Source: Oscillospiraceae bacterium Marseille-Q3528
GTDB lineage: Bacteria; Bacillota; Clostridia; Lachnospirales; Lachnospiraceae
DNA length: 64,000 nucleotides
NCBI GenBank assembly: GCA_018223385.1
Contig: JAGTTR010000004.1
Span: 96,611 to 160,610 of the forward strand
Direction: 5' to 3'
How positions within the stretch are numbered: the stretch's first letter is position 1; each line of letters starts with the position of its first letter. The position numbers and the translations under genes are program-made. The notes below the pieces were generated by a model, which was not told the DNA's origin, searched no databases, and saw only the letters and a list, made by a program, of their open reading frames with translations. This document shows positions 41,871-50,717 of this stretch, piece by piece.

Positions 41871-44057
41871 TCAGTTAAAAAAGCACTTGGTCACGGAATC
41901 ATATACAACAAACGTCAGGTCGGACTTTTCTCCACTATTCAACCCTGTCATCTTTCCCTCAGGGTAAATATCCCAGTTTCCACTGTTGTAATACAGGAAT
42001 GTCAGCGCTGATCCGGGCTCTGCCGACAGGCCGGTGACCCGGATGGTGTACGTTTCTTCCCCGACGGGAACAACAGTATCAAATTTCACATAAGCGTAGT
42101 CTTTGTTCAGCACTTCGCTGCCGCCCAGATCCCGGCTGCCCAGCACATTTCCATCGCTGTCCAGTACCTCGATCCGGTAGGAGGAGGGATTGGCGTCGCC
42201 CAGGGGATTGAGCACCTTACAGCCGATGTGGTTGAAGCTGCGGCTGGTGGTGAAGGTCTGGGTGATGACCTCGCCGGTGAGCAGTTCCTGCAAGTCTTCT
42301 CCCTCGGACATGTCCTGCATGACGGCGTATTCCATCTGCTTGAAGGGCACGGTGAAGAGAGATCTTCCATAGATCACGCTGATCCCCAACGTGATCACCA
42401 AAGCGCCGCAGGCAAGGATGCGCCAATATCGGGAGGATGCGCCTGATGAGATTGTACCGTCAGAAACAGAATCAGATCGGAACGTACCATCCGCCTGTGA
42501 ACTGTCAACGGACTGGTGTATGCTTTCAGCCATTTTTCCCGAAAAGCAGTCCATCCCCTCTGCCGCCAGCAGCAGTACCAGCATGGTGAAGCTGATGCTG
42601 TACGCCCATCCGGCCTCCCACATGAGGTGAAAGAGCATGGCACCCAGCAGGTTCAGATACACACAGTAAAACGGCGTATCGCATTTCCGGCGGAAAGCCA
42701 GGAACACGGCGTACACCAGCGCCGCCATGGTCATCACATGGTACACATGGCAATACAGGGCAAACAGGTCTTTGCGGCTGCCCGCCAGAAAATCATGCAG
42801 CGTGCCGTAGACGTCGGTGGTGTGCAGAAATTCCGGGTAATCGTCGATGCCATCGCTCCAAGTGAAGGACAACTTATAATCTGCCAGAAACGCATTGCCG
42901 GACAGGCCGTTTTCCGCAAGCCGGGCAAAGAGCGCATGCCAGGCAGCATTATTTTTCTCCTCCTCGGTTTCAAAGCCCTGGATAAACACATGGTCTTCCT
43001 CGTTGTAGGAGCCCAGGCTGTCCAGCTTGGAAGAAAAGAGAAAATAATAGGACGGCGGCAGCTGGGTATCGGCGTAATCCCCTTTCACGTATTTGTGCTC
43101 TGCCGACATGCAGGCGCTGTAGCACAGGCCGCCGCCGATGAGGGCAGCCAGCAGCAGGAATACCACTTGTTTCTTTTTCTCCACAAAGGTATCGGCATTC
43201 ACATGAATGATGAGATAGCCTGCAAAGGTGATCAGCGTGATCAGCAGGTTGGCCCGGATCTTGGTGCCCAGGATAAACGCGACGCCTAAGAGGAAGGCGT
43301 AGATGATCTTCCGTTTCGGCCGCTTTTCTTTTAACATGGTGAAAAACAGCAGCAGATTGCCCATGAGAAACGGCAGCATGAGGATGGTGGTGTAGCAGGC
43401 AAAACCGTACATGTACATGAGCGGATTGATGATGCACAGCAGGGCAAACAGGGTGGCTGTATTCCGGGAGCGCAGCATCCGCAAAATCCGATAGGAGAAA
43501 AATACCGCCAGATCGGTTCCTGCCAGGTACACGCACTGGATGGTCAGCATGTAGCCGCTCTCCGGGATGCCGATAAGTTTGGCGATATTCAGCACCAGAT
43601 AGTTGAACAGGGTGATCGGAATGTTGAACGGATACTGGGCAAAATACGCCTCCCCGTAGGTCATGGAAATCTCTCCGGTGCGGAAAATTTCCAGCGCCTC
43701 GTCAAACACCTTCAGGTGATCGTAGCGCAGCGTGGCCCGAAAGGTAAAAAGCAGCGCGTATTGCAGCAAAATGCCAAGTGCGGCCAGAATGCCTACAACC
43801 AGTGTCTGGGTTTTCTCCGGCAGGGAGATCAGTTTTTGGAAAAAAAACAGCAAGACAAAGGCCAGCACCACCGCCAGTGCCAGCACCAGCAGTGTCAGTG
43901 CCCAGCGGGGCATGACGGCTGCCAGAAAATCCATGTGGATGGTGCTTGCGGGCGCATGCAGAAAGGCCAGCGCTGTGAGGAAAAACAGAACGCCGATGCT
44001 GAACAGGTACAGCCCGTGTTTTCCTTTATCAATGGTTTGCAACGTCGATGCTTTCAT
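41871..44057 (-). CDS. GT-C-like polytopic membrane protein with C-terminal beta domain
   Basis: 728 residues with about 12 helices. RYDHLKVFDEALEIF after the second or third helix has the loop acids expected of GT-C enzymes. A large extracytoplasmic loop (about 305-405) is followed by more helices, a Ser/Asp-rich low-complexity linker near 505-535 and, after a final helix, a beta-sandwich-like domain (about 570-728) that could bind carbohydrate. I do not recognise a named family with certainty. It overlaps the upstream gene by 29 bases and is the last gene of a three-gene reverse-strand operon; the donor could come from the GT2 at 45338. Confidence 0.6.
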   Translation of the reverse strand: MKASTLQTIDKGKHGLYLFSIGVLFFLTALAFLHAPASTIHMDFLAAVMPRWALTLLVLALAVVLAFVLLFFFQKLISLPEKTQTLVVGILAALGILLQYALLFTFRATLRYDHLKVFDEALEIFRTGEISMTYGEAYFAQYPFNIPITLFNYLVLNIAKLIGIPESGYMLTIQCVYLAGTDLAVFFSYRILRMLRSRNTATLFALLCIINPLMYMYGFACYTTILMLPFLMGNLLLFFTMLKEKRPKRKIIYAFLLGVAFILGTKIRANLLITLITFAGYLIIHVNADTFVEKKKQVVFLLLAALIGGGLCYSACMSAEHKYVKGDYADTQLPPSYYFLFSSKLDSLGSYNEEDHVFIQGFETEEEKNNAAWHALFARLAENGLSGNAFLADYKLSFTWSDGIDDYPEFLHTTDVYGTLHDFLAGSRKDLFALYCHVYHVMTMAALVYAVFLAFRRKCDTPFYCVYLNLLGAMLFHLMWEAGWAYSISFTMLVLLLAAEGMDCFSGKMAESIHQSVDSSQADGTFRSDSVSDGTISSGASSRYWRILACGALVITLGISVIYGRSLFTVPFKQMEYAVMQDMSEGEDLQELLTGEVITQTFTTSRSFNHIGCKVLNPLGDANPSSYRIEVLDSDGNVLGSRDLGGSEVLNKDYAYVKFDTVVPVGEETYTIRVTGLSAEPGSALTFLYYNSGNWDIYPEGKMTGLNSGEKSDLTFVVYDSVTKCFFN

Positions 44058-45240
44058 GGGCAGTTTCCTTTCGATAAGCGCAGATAATCTCTGCGAAGCA
44101 GACCCCGAGGGCCACCAGGGTGATCAGCTGCAGGCGGTAGGTGAAAAATGCGTGGATGCAGGAATGGTTCAGCACCACGGTGTACCAGGCGTAAGGGGCC
44201 AGCGCCGCCACAGGCAGCAGGCACAGCTCCTTCATCCGGGCCCGGGCCGCCGAAGAGCGGACGAGCAGCACCACCGCCACGACCACCAGCGCCGCCAGGA
44301 TCGCGATATTCAGTGCCATGGGCAGCGGCGGCAAAATGTTGGTGATATTGGAGCGGTACATATTCGGGTAATTGATATCGAACCAGTCCTCTTTTCCGTC
44401 GATGCGGTAGGCCACCGTGTTCAGGGCGTCGGCGATGACACTGCGGTGCAGAACCACCGTGCCGATGACCCATTTGGCCGCCCAGGTACCGCCATAGCCC
44501 AGCACCCAGGCAATGCCCAGCCGCACCATCAGCAGAAACTGGTCTTTGATGGCGTCCTTGTTCATGAGCAGCACGAAAATCAGCGGGATACCAAAGGACA
44601 GCAGCGGGATCGTCAGCAGATCAAAAAAGTTTGCGACAGAGCCGCACAGGAAAATGATGCGCCCGATGCGCTCCGGTTTTGCATCATAGGTGCGGATAAT
44701 GATATTGGAAAAAATCATCGTCACCAGGAAAATCGCCGCCAGCTGCAGGCAGGTGGAAACCGTGTTGGGGTAAATCATGAGAAATCCCACCGCCAGCGGG
44801 ATCGCCACCCGCAGGCCGAACCGCCGGTAGCTGTTGTACAGCGTCAGCAGCACCAGCCCGTAAAACACCGCCATGAGCACATACCGGATCTGCAAAATAT
44901 TGAAAAATACCGACAGCGGACGCATGTACACGCTGTGTCCGTGCCAGTAGCGGGCGTAGTCTTGATTATCCATGGCATTGTACAGAATGCCGTGGTCGTC
45001 CTCTTTTAACACCTCTTCGTAAATGATCTTATCGGAATAATTGTCCGTGCGGGAAGCGGGACTGAAAAAGATGTACAGCGGATTGTCGCCTTCCAGTTCC
45101 AGATATTCCTGGGAAATTTTCACGTTTTCCGCCACTGCTCTGTTGGGGATCGCATATACCAAAAGCAGCGCTGCCATGTAAATGACGATAACGCCGATAT
45201 ACAGCGCCGCATATTTTTTCAACTGTTTGATGATTGCCAT
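44029..45240 (-). CDS. Polytopic membrane protein, probably glycosyltransferase-type
   Basis: 403 residues, about ten helices. The first extracytoplasmic loop has SPASRTDNYSDKIIYEEV and ends ARYWHGHSVYMRPLSVFF, a pattern seen in membrane proteins of glycan clusters that resemble the GtrII/GT-C group. No definite family assignment. AAAGGAG precedes the ATG; a terminator-like hairpin separates it from the upstream GT2 gene. It overlaps the next gene by 29 bases. Confidence 0.55.
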   Translation of the reverse strand: MAIIKQLKKYAALYIGVIVIYMAALLLVYAIPNRAVAENVKISQEYLELEGDNPLYIFFSPASRTDNYSDKIIYEEVLKEDDHGILYNAMDNQDYARYWHGHSVYMRPLSVFFNILQIRYVLMAVFYGLVLLTLYNSYRRFGLRVAIPLAVGFLMIYPNTVSTCLQLAAIFLVTMIFSNIIIRTYDAKPERIGRIIFLCGSVANFFDLLTIPLLSFGIPLIFVLLMNKDAIKDQFLLMVRLGIAWVLGYGGTWAAKWVIGTVVLHRSVIADALNTVAYRIDGKEDWFDINYPNMYRSNITNILPPLPMALNIAILAALVVVAVVLLVRSSAARARMKELCLLPVAALAPYAWYTVVLNHSCIHAFFTYRLQLITLVALGVCFAEIICAYRKETAHESIDVANH

Positions 45241-45292
45241 AGGAGTACTCCTTTATATTTAAAAATAATATTGAAACCGTCACATGAAAAGA

Positions 45293-45324
45293 ACCCCGGC
45301 CCCTTTGCGTTGCGGGACCGGAGT
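45293..45324 (-). terminator. Terminator or attenuator after the GT2 gene
   Basis: On the reverse strand ACTCCGGTCCC pairs with GGGGCCGGGGT (11 bp with two G-T pairs, fwd 45324-45314 with 45303-45293), then TCTTTTC. It may reduce expression of the two membrane-protein genes that follow. Confidence 0.7.
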
Positions 45325-45337
45325 CCTATCTCCCGGT

Positions 45338-46501
45338 TTATTTATGTTTGATTTTCAAAATGCCAAGGAAAAAGCTTCCGAAAATGATCTGTGCGCCGAT
45401 GACGATGCAGGTCATGGCCGGAATCGTATAACGCATCACGCGCTGGGGATCCAGGTCACCAAAGGAAGTATTTTTCCAGAGCACCACCGACAAAATGGCG
45501 ATGACAATGCCAATAACGACCAGAATCAGCCCGGCCAGTGTGCCGTTCTCCGTCGTCAGCCGCTCCAGCAGGTTGTCCGTGCGGGCGGTTACCGGAATAA
45601 AGCCGGATACCTTGGCGTAGGCGTTGGTGTACAGGGCAAACTGTACCATCTGGCTGCCCAGGATCATACAGCCCGAACCGGCCAGCATCGTGTGAATGTC
45701 AAATGCCACAGAACCCATATGCAGCGGGCCTGGCAGCAGCACAAGCATCATGATCAGGCCCAGCACAAACAGCACCATGCCCGGATACAGGAACAGCCAC
45801 TTGGGGCTGTGGATGAGCAGAAACTTCAGATGCCGCCAGCCATCCCGGAAGCTGCGCAGATGCGGCGGACGGGAACGGCCATCCGGCGCCAGCGTCGTGG
45901 GCACCTCCGTCATTTTCAGATGCATCAGCGTGGCCTTCACCACCATCTCGCTGGCATACTCCATACCGGTCGTCTGCAGATCCAGCTTCTGAATGCTTTC
46001 CTTATTATAACCGCGCAGGCCGCAGTGGAAATCGCCGATATCGCTGGGATAAAACAGACGGCCGATAAAAGACAGCACTGGGTTGCCGATATAACGGTGC
46101 AGCGGCGGCATGGCCCCTTTCGCAATACCACCCTTGAAACGGTTGCCCATCACCAGCTCATAGCCTTCCCGCAGCTTCTCCAGAAACGGCATCAGGTGCA
46201 GAAAATCATAGCTGTCATCTGCATCGCCCATGATCACATATTTTCCATAGGCTGCATCACAGCCGCCGATCAGCGCAGCTCCGTAGCCCTTCACCGGCAC
46301 ATGTACCAGCCGGGCTCCACAGCGTTCTGCGATCTCCTGGGAGCCGTCCGTGCTGCCGTTGTCCGCGATCAGCACCTCGCCGTCTACATGATACTCCTCC
46401 AGGAAGTGAAACGCCTTCTTTATACACACCTCAAGCGTTTCTGCCTCGTTCAGGCAGGGCATGAGGATCGTCAACTCTACTTCATTCGTGTTCTGTGACA
46501 T
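45338..46501 (-). CDS. GT2 glycosyltransferase with four C-terminal helices
   Basis: 387 residues from the ATG at 46501, with GGAGGG well placed. GT2 domain: LTILMPCLNEAETL, IADNGSTDGS, GYGAALIGGC and GDADDSYDF with the metal-site aspartates; DIGDFHCGLRGY marks the acceptor region. From about 235 there are four helices. This is the dolichyl-phosphate-glucose-synthase-like group with a membrane C-terminus, expected to make a polyprenyl-phosphate sugar. It heads an operon with two GT-C-like proteins, the natural users of such donors. Confidence 0.87.
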   Translation of the reverse strand: MSQNTNEVELTILMPCLNEAETLEVCIKKAFHFLEEYHVDGEVLIADNGSTDGSQEIAERCGARLVHVPVKGYGAALIGGCDAAYGKYVIMGDADDSYDFLHLMPFLEKLREGYELVMGNRFKGGIAKGAMPPLHRYIGNPVLSFIGRLFYPSDIGDFHCGLRGYNKESIQKLDLQTTGMEYASEMVVKATLMHLKMTEVPTTLAPDGRSRPPHLRSFRDGWRHLKFLLIHSPKWLFLYPGMVLFVLGLIMMLVLLPGPLHMGSVAFDIHTMLAGSGCMILGSQMVQFALYTNAYAKVSGFIPVTARTDNLLERLTTENGTLAGLILVVIGIVIAILSVVLWKNTSFGDLDPQRVMRYTIPAMTCIVIGAQIIFGSFFLGILKIKHK

Positions 46502-46534
46502 AATTCCCTCCAAAACGTACCAATAATCCCTAAT

Positions 46535-46563
46535 AGTATACCCCGTGCCCGGCGGGATTGCAA
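46535..46563 (-). promoter_or_regulatory. Promoter of the 46.5-41.9 kb reverse operon
   Basis: On the reverse strand TTGCAA (46563-46558), 17-base spacer, TATACT (46540-46535), 34 bases before the start codon. Confidence 0.8.
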
Positions 46564-46712
46564 GCTGCTTTATGTATAAAAAATGCCCCCTGTAGAACCG
46601 GTGGCTGTGTTCCGTAAATAATTCCAGATGGGTTAATTGCAAGTTTTGTCAGGAAATGTTAGGATAAGATTATGGGAAATCAGAGAACAAGGCGGCTCGC
46701 CCCTCTTTTAAC

Positions 46713-46746
46713 GGAGGGAGCACCCTCCAGACGAAAGAAAGGAGGG
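46713..46746 (+). promoter_or_regulatory. Competing GGAGGG/CCCTCC leader switch before the toxin
   Basis: GGAGGG (46713-46718), CCCTCC (46723-46728) and the ribosome site GGAGGG (46741-46746) follow one another. CCCTCC can pair with either, so the leader can hide or expose the ribosome site; an earlier CCCTC near 46701 can in turn pair with the first GGAGGG. A promoter may be TTGCAA-N17-TAGGAT or TTGTCA-N17-ATTATG near 46640-46675. The rest of the 46502-46754 gap shows nothing else. Confidence 0.6.
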
Positions 46747-46754
46747 CGATACAA

Positions 46755-46850
46755 ATGTATGTTACATATTCTGATTTGATTCAGATAGGGATATTCATTT
46801 GTGCCCTTGTGGGATTGTGTTATACAATTTTCAAGGGAAAAAGAAGATAG
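46755..46850 (+). CDS. Holin-like type I toxin (31 residues)
   Basis: The peptide starts MYVTYSDLIQIGIFICALVG and ends LCYTIFKGKRR: one membrane helix with a basic end. The YxDLIQxGxFIxALVxLCYTIFKGK pattern is that of the small holin-like toxin family common in Firmicutes. GGAGGG is eight bases before the ATG. The TAG stop starts the stem AGCCGCCAACTA/TAGTTGACGGCT (46849-46878), which is the terminator of an antisense RNA from the other strand. It would act at the membrane if the RNA is lost. Confidence 0.8.
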   Translation: MYVTYSDLIQIGIFICALVGLCYTIFKGKRR

Positions 46851-46939
46851 CCGCCAACTACTGCAATAGTTGACGGCTGTGAATAAGTAACAGTCAATTA
46901 CTTTTGAGGGGTAGCCGCTTCTCTGGTTTCCCTCTCTCT
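46838..46939 (-). ncRNA. Antisense type I antitoxin RNA
   Basis: Predicted from a reverse-strand promoter at 46974-46946 and the terminator hairpin 46878-46849, which on this strand is followed by atcttcttttt. The about 100-nt RNA overlaps the 3' end of the toxin transcript. Size, orientation and shared hairpin match the locus at 41.6 kb. Confidence 0.65.
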
Positions 46940-46945
46940 GTGCTT

Positions 46946-46974
46946 AATATAACACAGAAACTGATTTTTTTCAA
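46946..46974 (-). promoter_or_regulatory. Antitoxin RNA promoter
   Basis: On the reverse strand TTGAAA (46974-46969), 17-base spacer, TATATT (46951-46946). It lies within 50 bases of the esterase start codon on the other strand. Confidence 0.7.
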
Positions 46975-46990
46975 TACGGAGGAATTGACA

Positions 46991-48103
46991 ATGAAAAATA
47001 TGAAAAATAAATACCTATATAGATTACTCTCCCCTTTGCTCCTGTCTGCCTTTCTCCTGACGGCCTGCGGCCAGCAGGCAAGCATCCCTGCCAGCACGGA
47101 GACAGCGCAGACAGAGACTGCACAGGAAGAAACAACACAGATGCAAACATCGCAGTCAGATGGAGAAGTATTGGAACCTGCCACAGATACCTCTTCCGCC
47201 GATACAGGTGAAGAACCCGCCGCCACTACAGACGAATCCCAGCCATCAGAATCCGCCCAGGCCCAGTCCGTAGACCTGATGATCTTCGCAGGCCAGTCCA
47301 ACATGGCAGGCAACGGCGACGCTGATCAGGCCCCGGAAGTACCGGAAGGCCACGGTTATGAATTCCGCGCTGTGACAGATCCAACCACCCTGTACCCGGT
47401 GGAGGATCCCTTCGGCATCGAGGAAAACCGGGAGGACGGCATCTACGACATCTGGTCGGACAGCGGTACCCGCCGGAAACTGGGAGATCTGGTGCCGGCG
47501 TTCATGAATGCCTACTATGACAGCACCGGCGTACCTGTGGTGGGCGTCAGCGCTTCCGAGGGGGCCACCACCATCGACCAGTGGATGCCGGGAACAGCTC
47601 GTTATGTCGATCTGGTGAGCCGTTGCCAGGCGGCAAAGGATTACTTGAACGAAAACGAGGCATACACCTTGCGGCACGTATATCTTGTCTGGTGCCAGGG
47701 CGAGAGCGACGGCGACGCCAATATTTCCGAGGACGCCTACTACAGCGCCATGCAGGAACTGATGGACACCCTGTGCGGGGACGGCGTGGTGGAGCAGTGC
47801 CTGGTCATCCGCATTGGAAATTTCGGCGCAGACCCGAAGAAATACGACAAGGTCATGGCGGCCCAGACCCGCCTGTGCCGGGAAGACTCCGCGGTGGTGC
47901 TGATCTCCACCCGATTTGCCGAAATGGCAGACACCGGCCTCATGCGGGATGTGTACCATTACACCCAGGAGGGCTACAACCTGACGGGAACCGAAGCCGG
48001 ACAAAATGCAGCCAGCTACGCCATTACCGGGCGCGAACCCATGCTCTGGGATTACGAAAGCGGAGAAATCTACACCGCCTCAATATCAAATCCGGTTGAA
48101 TAA
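46991..48103 (+). CDS. Lipoprotein carbohydrate acetylesterase (SASA/DUF303 family)
   Basis: 370 residues from the ATG at 46991, with GGAGGA before it. A lipoprotein signal peptide ends in the lipobox LTAC (Cys near 26), followed by a 60-residue Thr/Glu/Ser-rich tether. The catalytic domain has FAGQSNMAG with the nucleophile serine, WCQGESDG, and DVYHYTQEGY with the His of the triad. Such SGNH-type esterases remove acetyl groups from sugars at the cell surface. With several O-acetyltransferases in the window, it could edit the same polymer. The antitoxin promoter of the opposite strand overlaps its leader. Confidence 0.85.
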   Translation: MKNMKNKYLYRLLSPLLLSAFLLTACGQQASIPASTETAQTETAQEETTQMQTSQSDGEVLEPATDTSSADTGEEPAATTDESQPSESAQAQSVDLMIFAGQSNMAGNGDADQAPEVPEGHGYEFRAVTDPTTLYPVEDPFGIEENREDGIYDIWSDSGTRRKLGDLVPAFMNAYYDSTGVPVVGVSASEGATTIDQWMPGTARYVDLVSRCQAAKDYLNENEAYTLRHVYLVWCQGESDGDANISEDAYYSAMQELMDTLCGDGVVEQCLVIRIGNFGADPKKYDKVMAAQTRLCREDSAVVLISTRFAEMADTGLMRDVYHYTQEGYNLTGTEAGQNAASYAITGREPMLWDYESGEIYTASISNPVE

Positions 48104-48111
48104 CCGCAGAT

Positions 48112-48140
48112 TTTGGTGTATAGTAGACAAAGAGTATACT
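48112..48140 (+). promoter_or_regulatory. Promoter of the FAD oxidoreductase gene
   Basis: TTTGGT (48112-48117), 17-base spacer, TATACT (48135-48140). Confidence 0.6.
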
Positions 48141-48161
48141 GTCCGCAGGAGGGAATTTTGA

Positions 48162-49718
48162 GTGAAAAAGGTCATTATAGTAGGCGCGGGACCGGCAGGT
48201 CTGACCGCGGCCTATGAATTATTAAAGAAATCAGACGAGATGGACGTCACCGTATTGGAGGAGAGCCAGGACATGGGCGGTATCTCCAAGACCGTCCGCT
48301 ATAAAGGCAACCGCATGGACATGGGCGGCCACCGTTTCTTCTCCAAAGTGCCGGAGGTCAACGAGTGGTGGGCACAGATGCTGCCCCAGCAGGGTGCCCC
48401 GGCCTGGGATGACATTTATCTGAAGCGTCCAGTGGAGACGACCCCGGGCGGCCCGGATCCGGAGAAGGAAGACCGGGTCATGCTGACGAGAAACCGCGTG
48501 TCCCGGATTTATTTTGATAAGAAGTTTTTTGACTATCCGATTTCCCTGAAATGGGAGACCTTCAAGAATATGGGACTGGCCACTACCATCGTGGCAGGCT
48601 TCAGTTACCTGAAAGCAACGATTTTCAAACGAAAAGAAAACTCTCTGGAGGATTTCTATATCAACCGTTTCGGCCGCAAGCTTTACTCCATGTTCTTCGA
48701 GAACTACACGGAGAACCTGTGGGGCCGCCATCCCAGTGAGATCGATCCCAGCTGGGGCGCCCAGAGAGCCAAGGGCCTGTCCGTCATGGCCATCATCAAG
48801 GATATGTTCGGCAAGCTTTTGCCGAATAAGAAGAACCGCCATGTGGAGACGTCCCTTATCGAGTCCTTCAAGTACCCGAAGCTGGGACCCGGCGAGTTGT
48901 GGGATGTGACGGCGGCTGAGATCGAGAAGCTGGGCGGCCATATCCTGAAGGGCTGTAAGGCCGTGGGCTTCAACCGCGGCGCAGACAACGCCATCACCTC
49001 CGTGATCTATGAAAAAGACGGCGAGAAGATCACCGCAGATGCTGATATCGTGATCTCTTCCATGCCGGTGAAGGATCTGGTGGCAGGTATGGATCATGTA
49101 CCGGAGAAGGAAGCAGCCATCGCAGCAGGCCTTCCGTACCGCGATTATATGACACTGGGCGTGCTGGTGCCGAAGCTGAACCTGAAAAACAAGACGAAGA
49201 TCAAGACCGTGGGTGACATCGTTCCGGACAACTGGGTATATGTCCATGACCGCACCGTCAAGCTGGGGCGTTTTCAGATTTACAACAACTGGTCTCCATA
49301 CATGGTAGAAGATCTGGAACACACCGTCTGGGTGGGTCTGGAGTACTTTGTCTATGAGAATGACAAGTACTGGAACATGACTGAGGACGAGTTTGCCAGA
49401 TTCGGCATTGGTGAGATGGTGAAGATGGGACTCATCGACAAGGCTGAGGATGTCATCGATTATCACATGGAGAAGGTAAAGAAGGCTTACCCGGCGTATT
49501 TTGATACATACAAGGATATGGATCAGCTCATCGCCTGGCTGAACACCATCGGCAACCTGTACTGTGTGGGACGCAACGGCCAGCACCGGTACAACAACAT
49601 CGACCATTCCATGGTCACCTCCTTCGAGGCCGTGAAAAATATTTTAAGCGGCGCCAAAGACAAGAGCAACATCTGGAGCGTCAACACGGAGAAGGAATAC
49701 CACGAAGAGAAGAAATAA
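48162..49718 (+). CDS. FAD-dependent oxidoreductase (UDP-galactopyranose mutase/amine-oxidase-like)
   Basis: 518 residues with a GTG start after [25 protein letters not shown] is the FAD-binding Rossmann motif; [22 protein letters not shown] is the second flavin-binding block shared with UGM-like and protoporphyrinogen-oxidase-like proteins. [15 protein letters not shown] near the C-terminus is the FAD-ribityl contact. Length is greater than classical UGM (about 370). It occurs in surface-polysaccharide loci, so a sugar-nucleotide or lipid-linked substrate is likely, but the reaction is unknown. It has its own promoter and terminator. Confidence 0.75.
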   Translation: MKKVIIVGAGPAGLTAAYELLKKSDEMDVTVLEESQDMGGISKTVRYKGNRMDMGGHRFFSKVPEVNEWWAQMLPQQGAPAWDDIYLKRPVETTPGGPDPEKEDRVMLTRNRVSRIYFDKKFFDYPISLKWETFKNMGLATTIVAGFSYLKATIFKRKENSLEDFYINRFGRKLYSMFFENYTENLWGRHPSEIDPSWGAQRAKGLSVMAIIKDMFGKLLPNKKNRHVETSLIESFKYPKLGPGELWDVTAAEIEKLGGHILKGCKAVGFNRGADNAITSVIYEKDGEKITADADIVISSMPVKDLVAGMDHVPEKEAAIAAGLPYRDYMTLGVLVPKLNLKNKTKIKTVGDIVPDNWVYVHDRTVKLGRFQIYNNWSPYMVEDLEHTVWVGLEYFVYENDKYWNMTEDEFARFGIGEMVKMGLIDKAEDVIDYHMEKVKKAYPAYFDTYKDMDQLIAWLNTIGNLYCVGRNGQHRYNNIDHSMVTSFEAVKNILSGAKDKSNIWSVNTEKEYHEEKK

Positions 49719-49745
49719 CCGCCCGGAAGTGCGGAGGGAAAGAGA

Positions 49746-49785
49746 ACCCGGCAGAAGCAGCCCCATGCTTTTACCGGGTCTTTTT
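49746..49785 (+). terminator. Terminator after the FAD oxidoreductase gene
   Basis: ACCCGG (49746-49751) with CCGGGT (49774-49779), inner AAGCA/TGCTT, then CTTTTT. Confidence 0.85.
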
Positions 49786-49889
49786 GCGCAGAAAAACGGA
49801 TAAAATAATTTCAAACATGAAAAAATGCTTAAAGATTCTGACGAATGTGCTTGAAAACTGGGCAAAACCTAAAAAATGCAGGTTTGGGA

Positions 49890-49918
49890 TTGATAACTTC
49901 TGCATTTGATGCTATGCT
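49890..49918 (+). promoter_or_regulatory. Promoter at the start of the exopolysaccharide locus
   Basis: TTGATA (49890-49895), 17-base spacer, TATGCT (49913-49918). The expected start of transcription coincides with the ATG at 49925, so the message may be leaderless. Confidence 0.65.
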
Positions 49919-49924
49919 GTAACC

Positions 49925-50674
49925 ATGAGTTTATTACACAAAATGACAGAAAAGTACATAGATATCCATTGTCACATGCTGCCGGGGGTGGATGACGGCG
50001 CGGACAGCTGGGAATTGTGTCGGAGAATGCTGCAGACATCTGCGGAAGAGGGCGCAGAAGCTGTGATTTTAACCCCCCATTACTACCCGGGGCACATGGA
50101 CACGGACAGTGAGACGGTCGGACGACGGTTCGCGGAACTTAAGGCCAGGCTCACACAGGAATGGCAGCTGGATGTGCAGGTCTATCTGGGCAGTGAGCTC
50201 TATTATAGTTACGATACCCCGGCGTTCCTCGCCAACGGAATCGCCAGAACCCTGGCAGATTCCAGGTATATCCTGGTGGAATTCTCTCCGGGCGTGCGTT
50301 ACCAGTCCCTGCAGCAGGGACTGACCCGTCTTCTGGAAAACGGCTATTATGTCATACTGGCCCACCTGGAACGATATGACACATTATATCAGGATTTCGG
50401 CCGGGTCGAGGAGCTGTATAATATGGGAGTCTACCTGCAGGCCAACGCCAGACCGGTCTGTGGAAAAGACGGACGGCATAAGAAGGCATTTTTGAAAGCG
50501 CTTCTGGATCAGGAAATGCTCTCCTTTATCGCCACGGATGCCCACGATATGCGGGCACGGGCACCGCAGATGGCAGACTGTGCCGCCTATCTGTGTAAAA
50601 AATACAGCGCGGATTATGCCCGATGGCTGTTGTATGAGAATCCGTCGTGTATTCTGGAGAACAGGAAAATTTAG
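49925..50674 (+). CDS. cpsB: PHP-type tyrosine-protein phosphatase CpsB
   Basis: 249 residues. YIDIHCHMLPGVDDGA (residues 11-26) and TPHYYPGH are metal-binding blocks of the PHP fold; AHLERYD and TDAHDM supply further metal ligands. CpsB/Wzb-like PHP phosphatases dephosphorylate the BY-kinase that controls capsule chain length. No cpsC/cpsD kinase pair is adjacent, which is unusual. No ribosome site is visible before the ATG at 49925 or the in-frame ATG at 49943; the promoter position suggests a leaderless start at 49925. It opens the exopolysaccharide locus. Confidence 0.9.
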   Translation: MSLLHKMTEKYIDIHCHMLPGVDDGADSWELCRRMLQTSAEEGAEAVILTPHYYPGHMDTDSETVGRRFAELKARLTQEWQLDVQVYLGSELYYSYDTPAFLANGIARTLADSRYILVEFSPGVRYQSLQQGLTRLLENGYYVILAHLERYDTLYQDFGRVEELYNMGVYLQANARPVCGKDGRHKKAFLKALLDQEMLSFIATDAHDMRARAPQMADCAAYLCKKYSADYARWLLYENPSCILENRKI

Positions 50675-50717
50675 AGAAAAGGCGAGATTGCGATACTCTT
50701 GGGGAGGGGTGAAGAAA

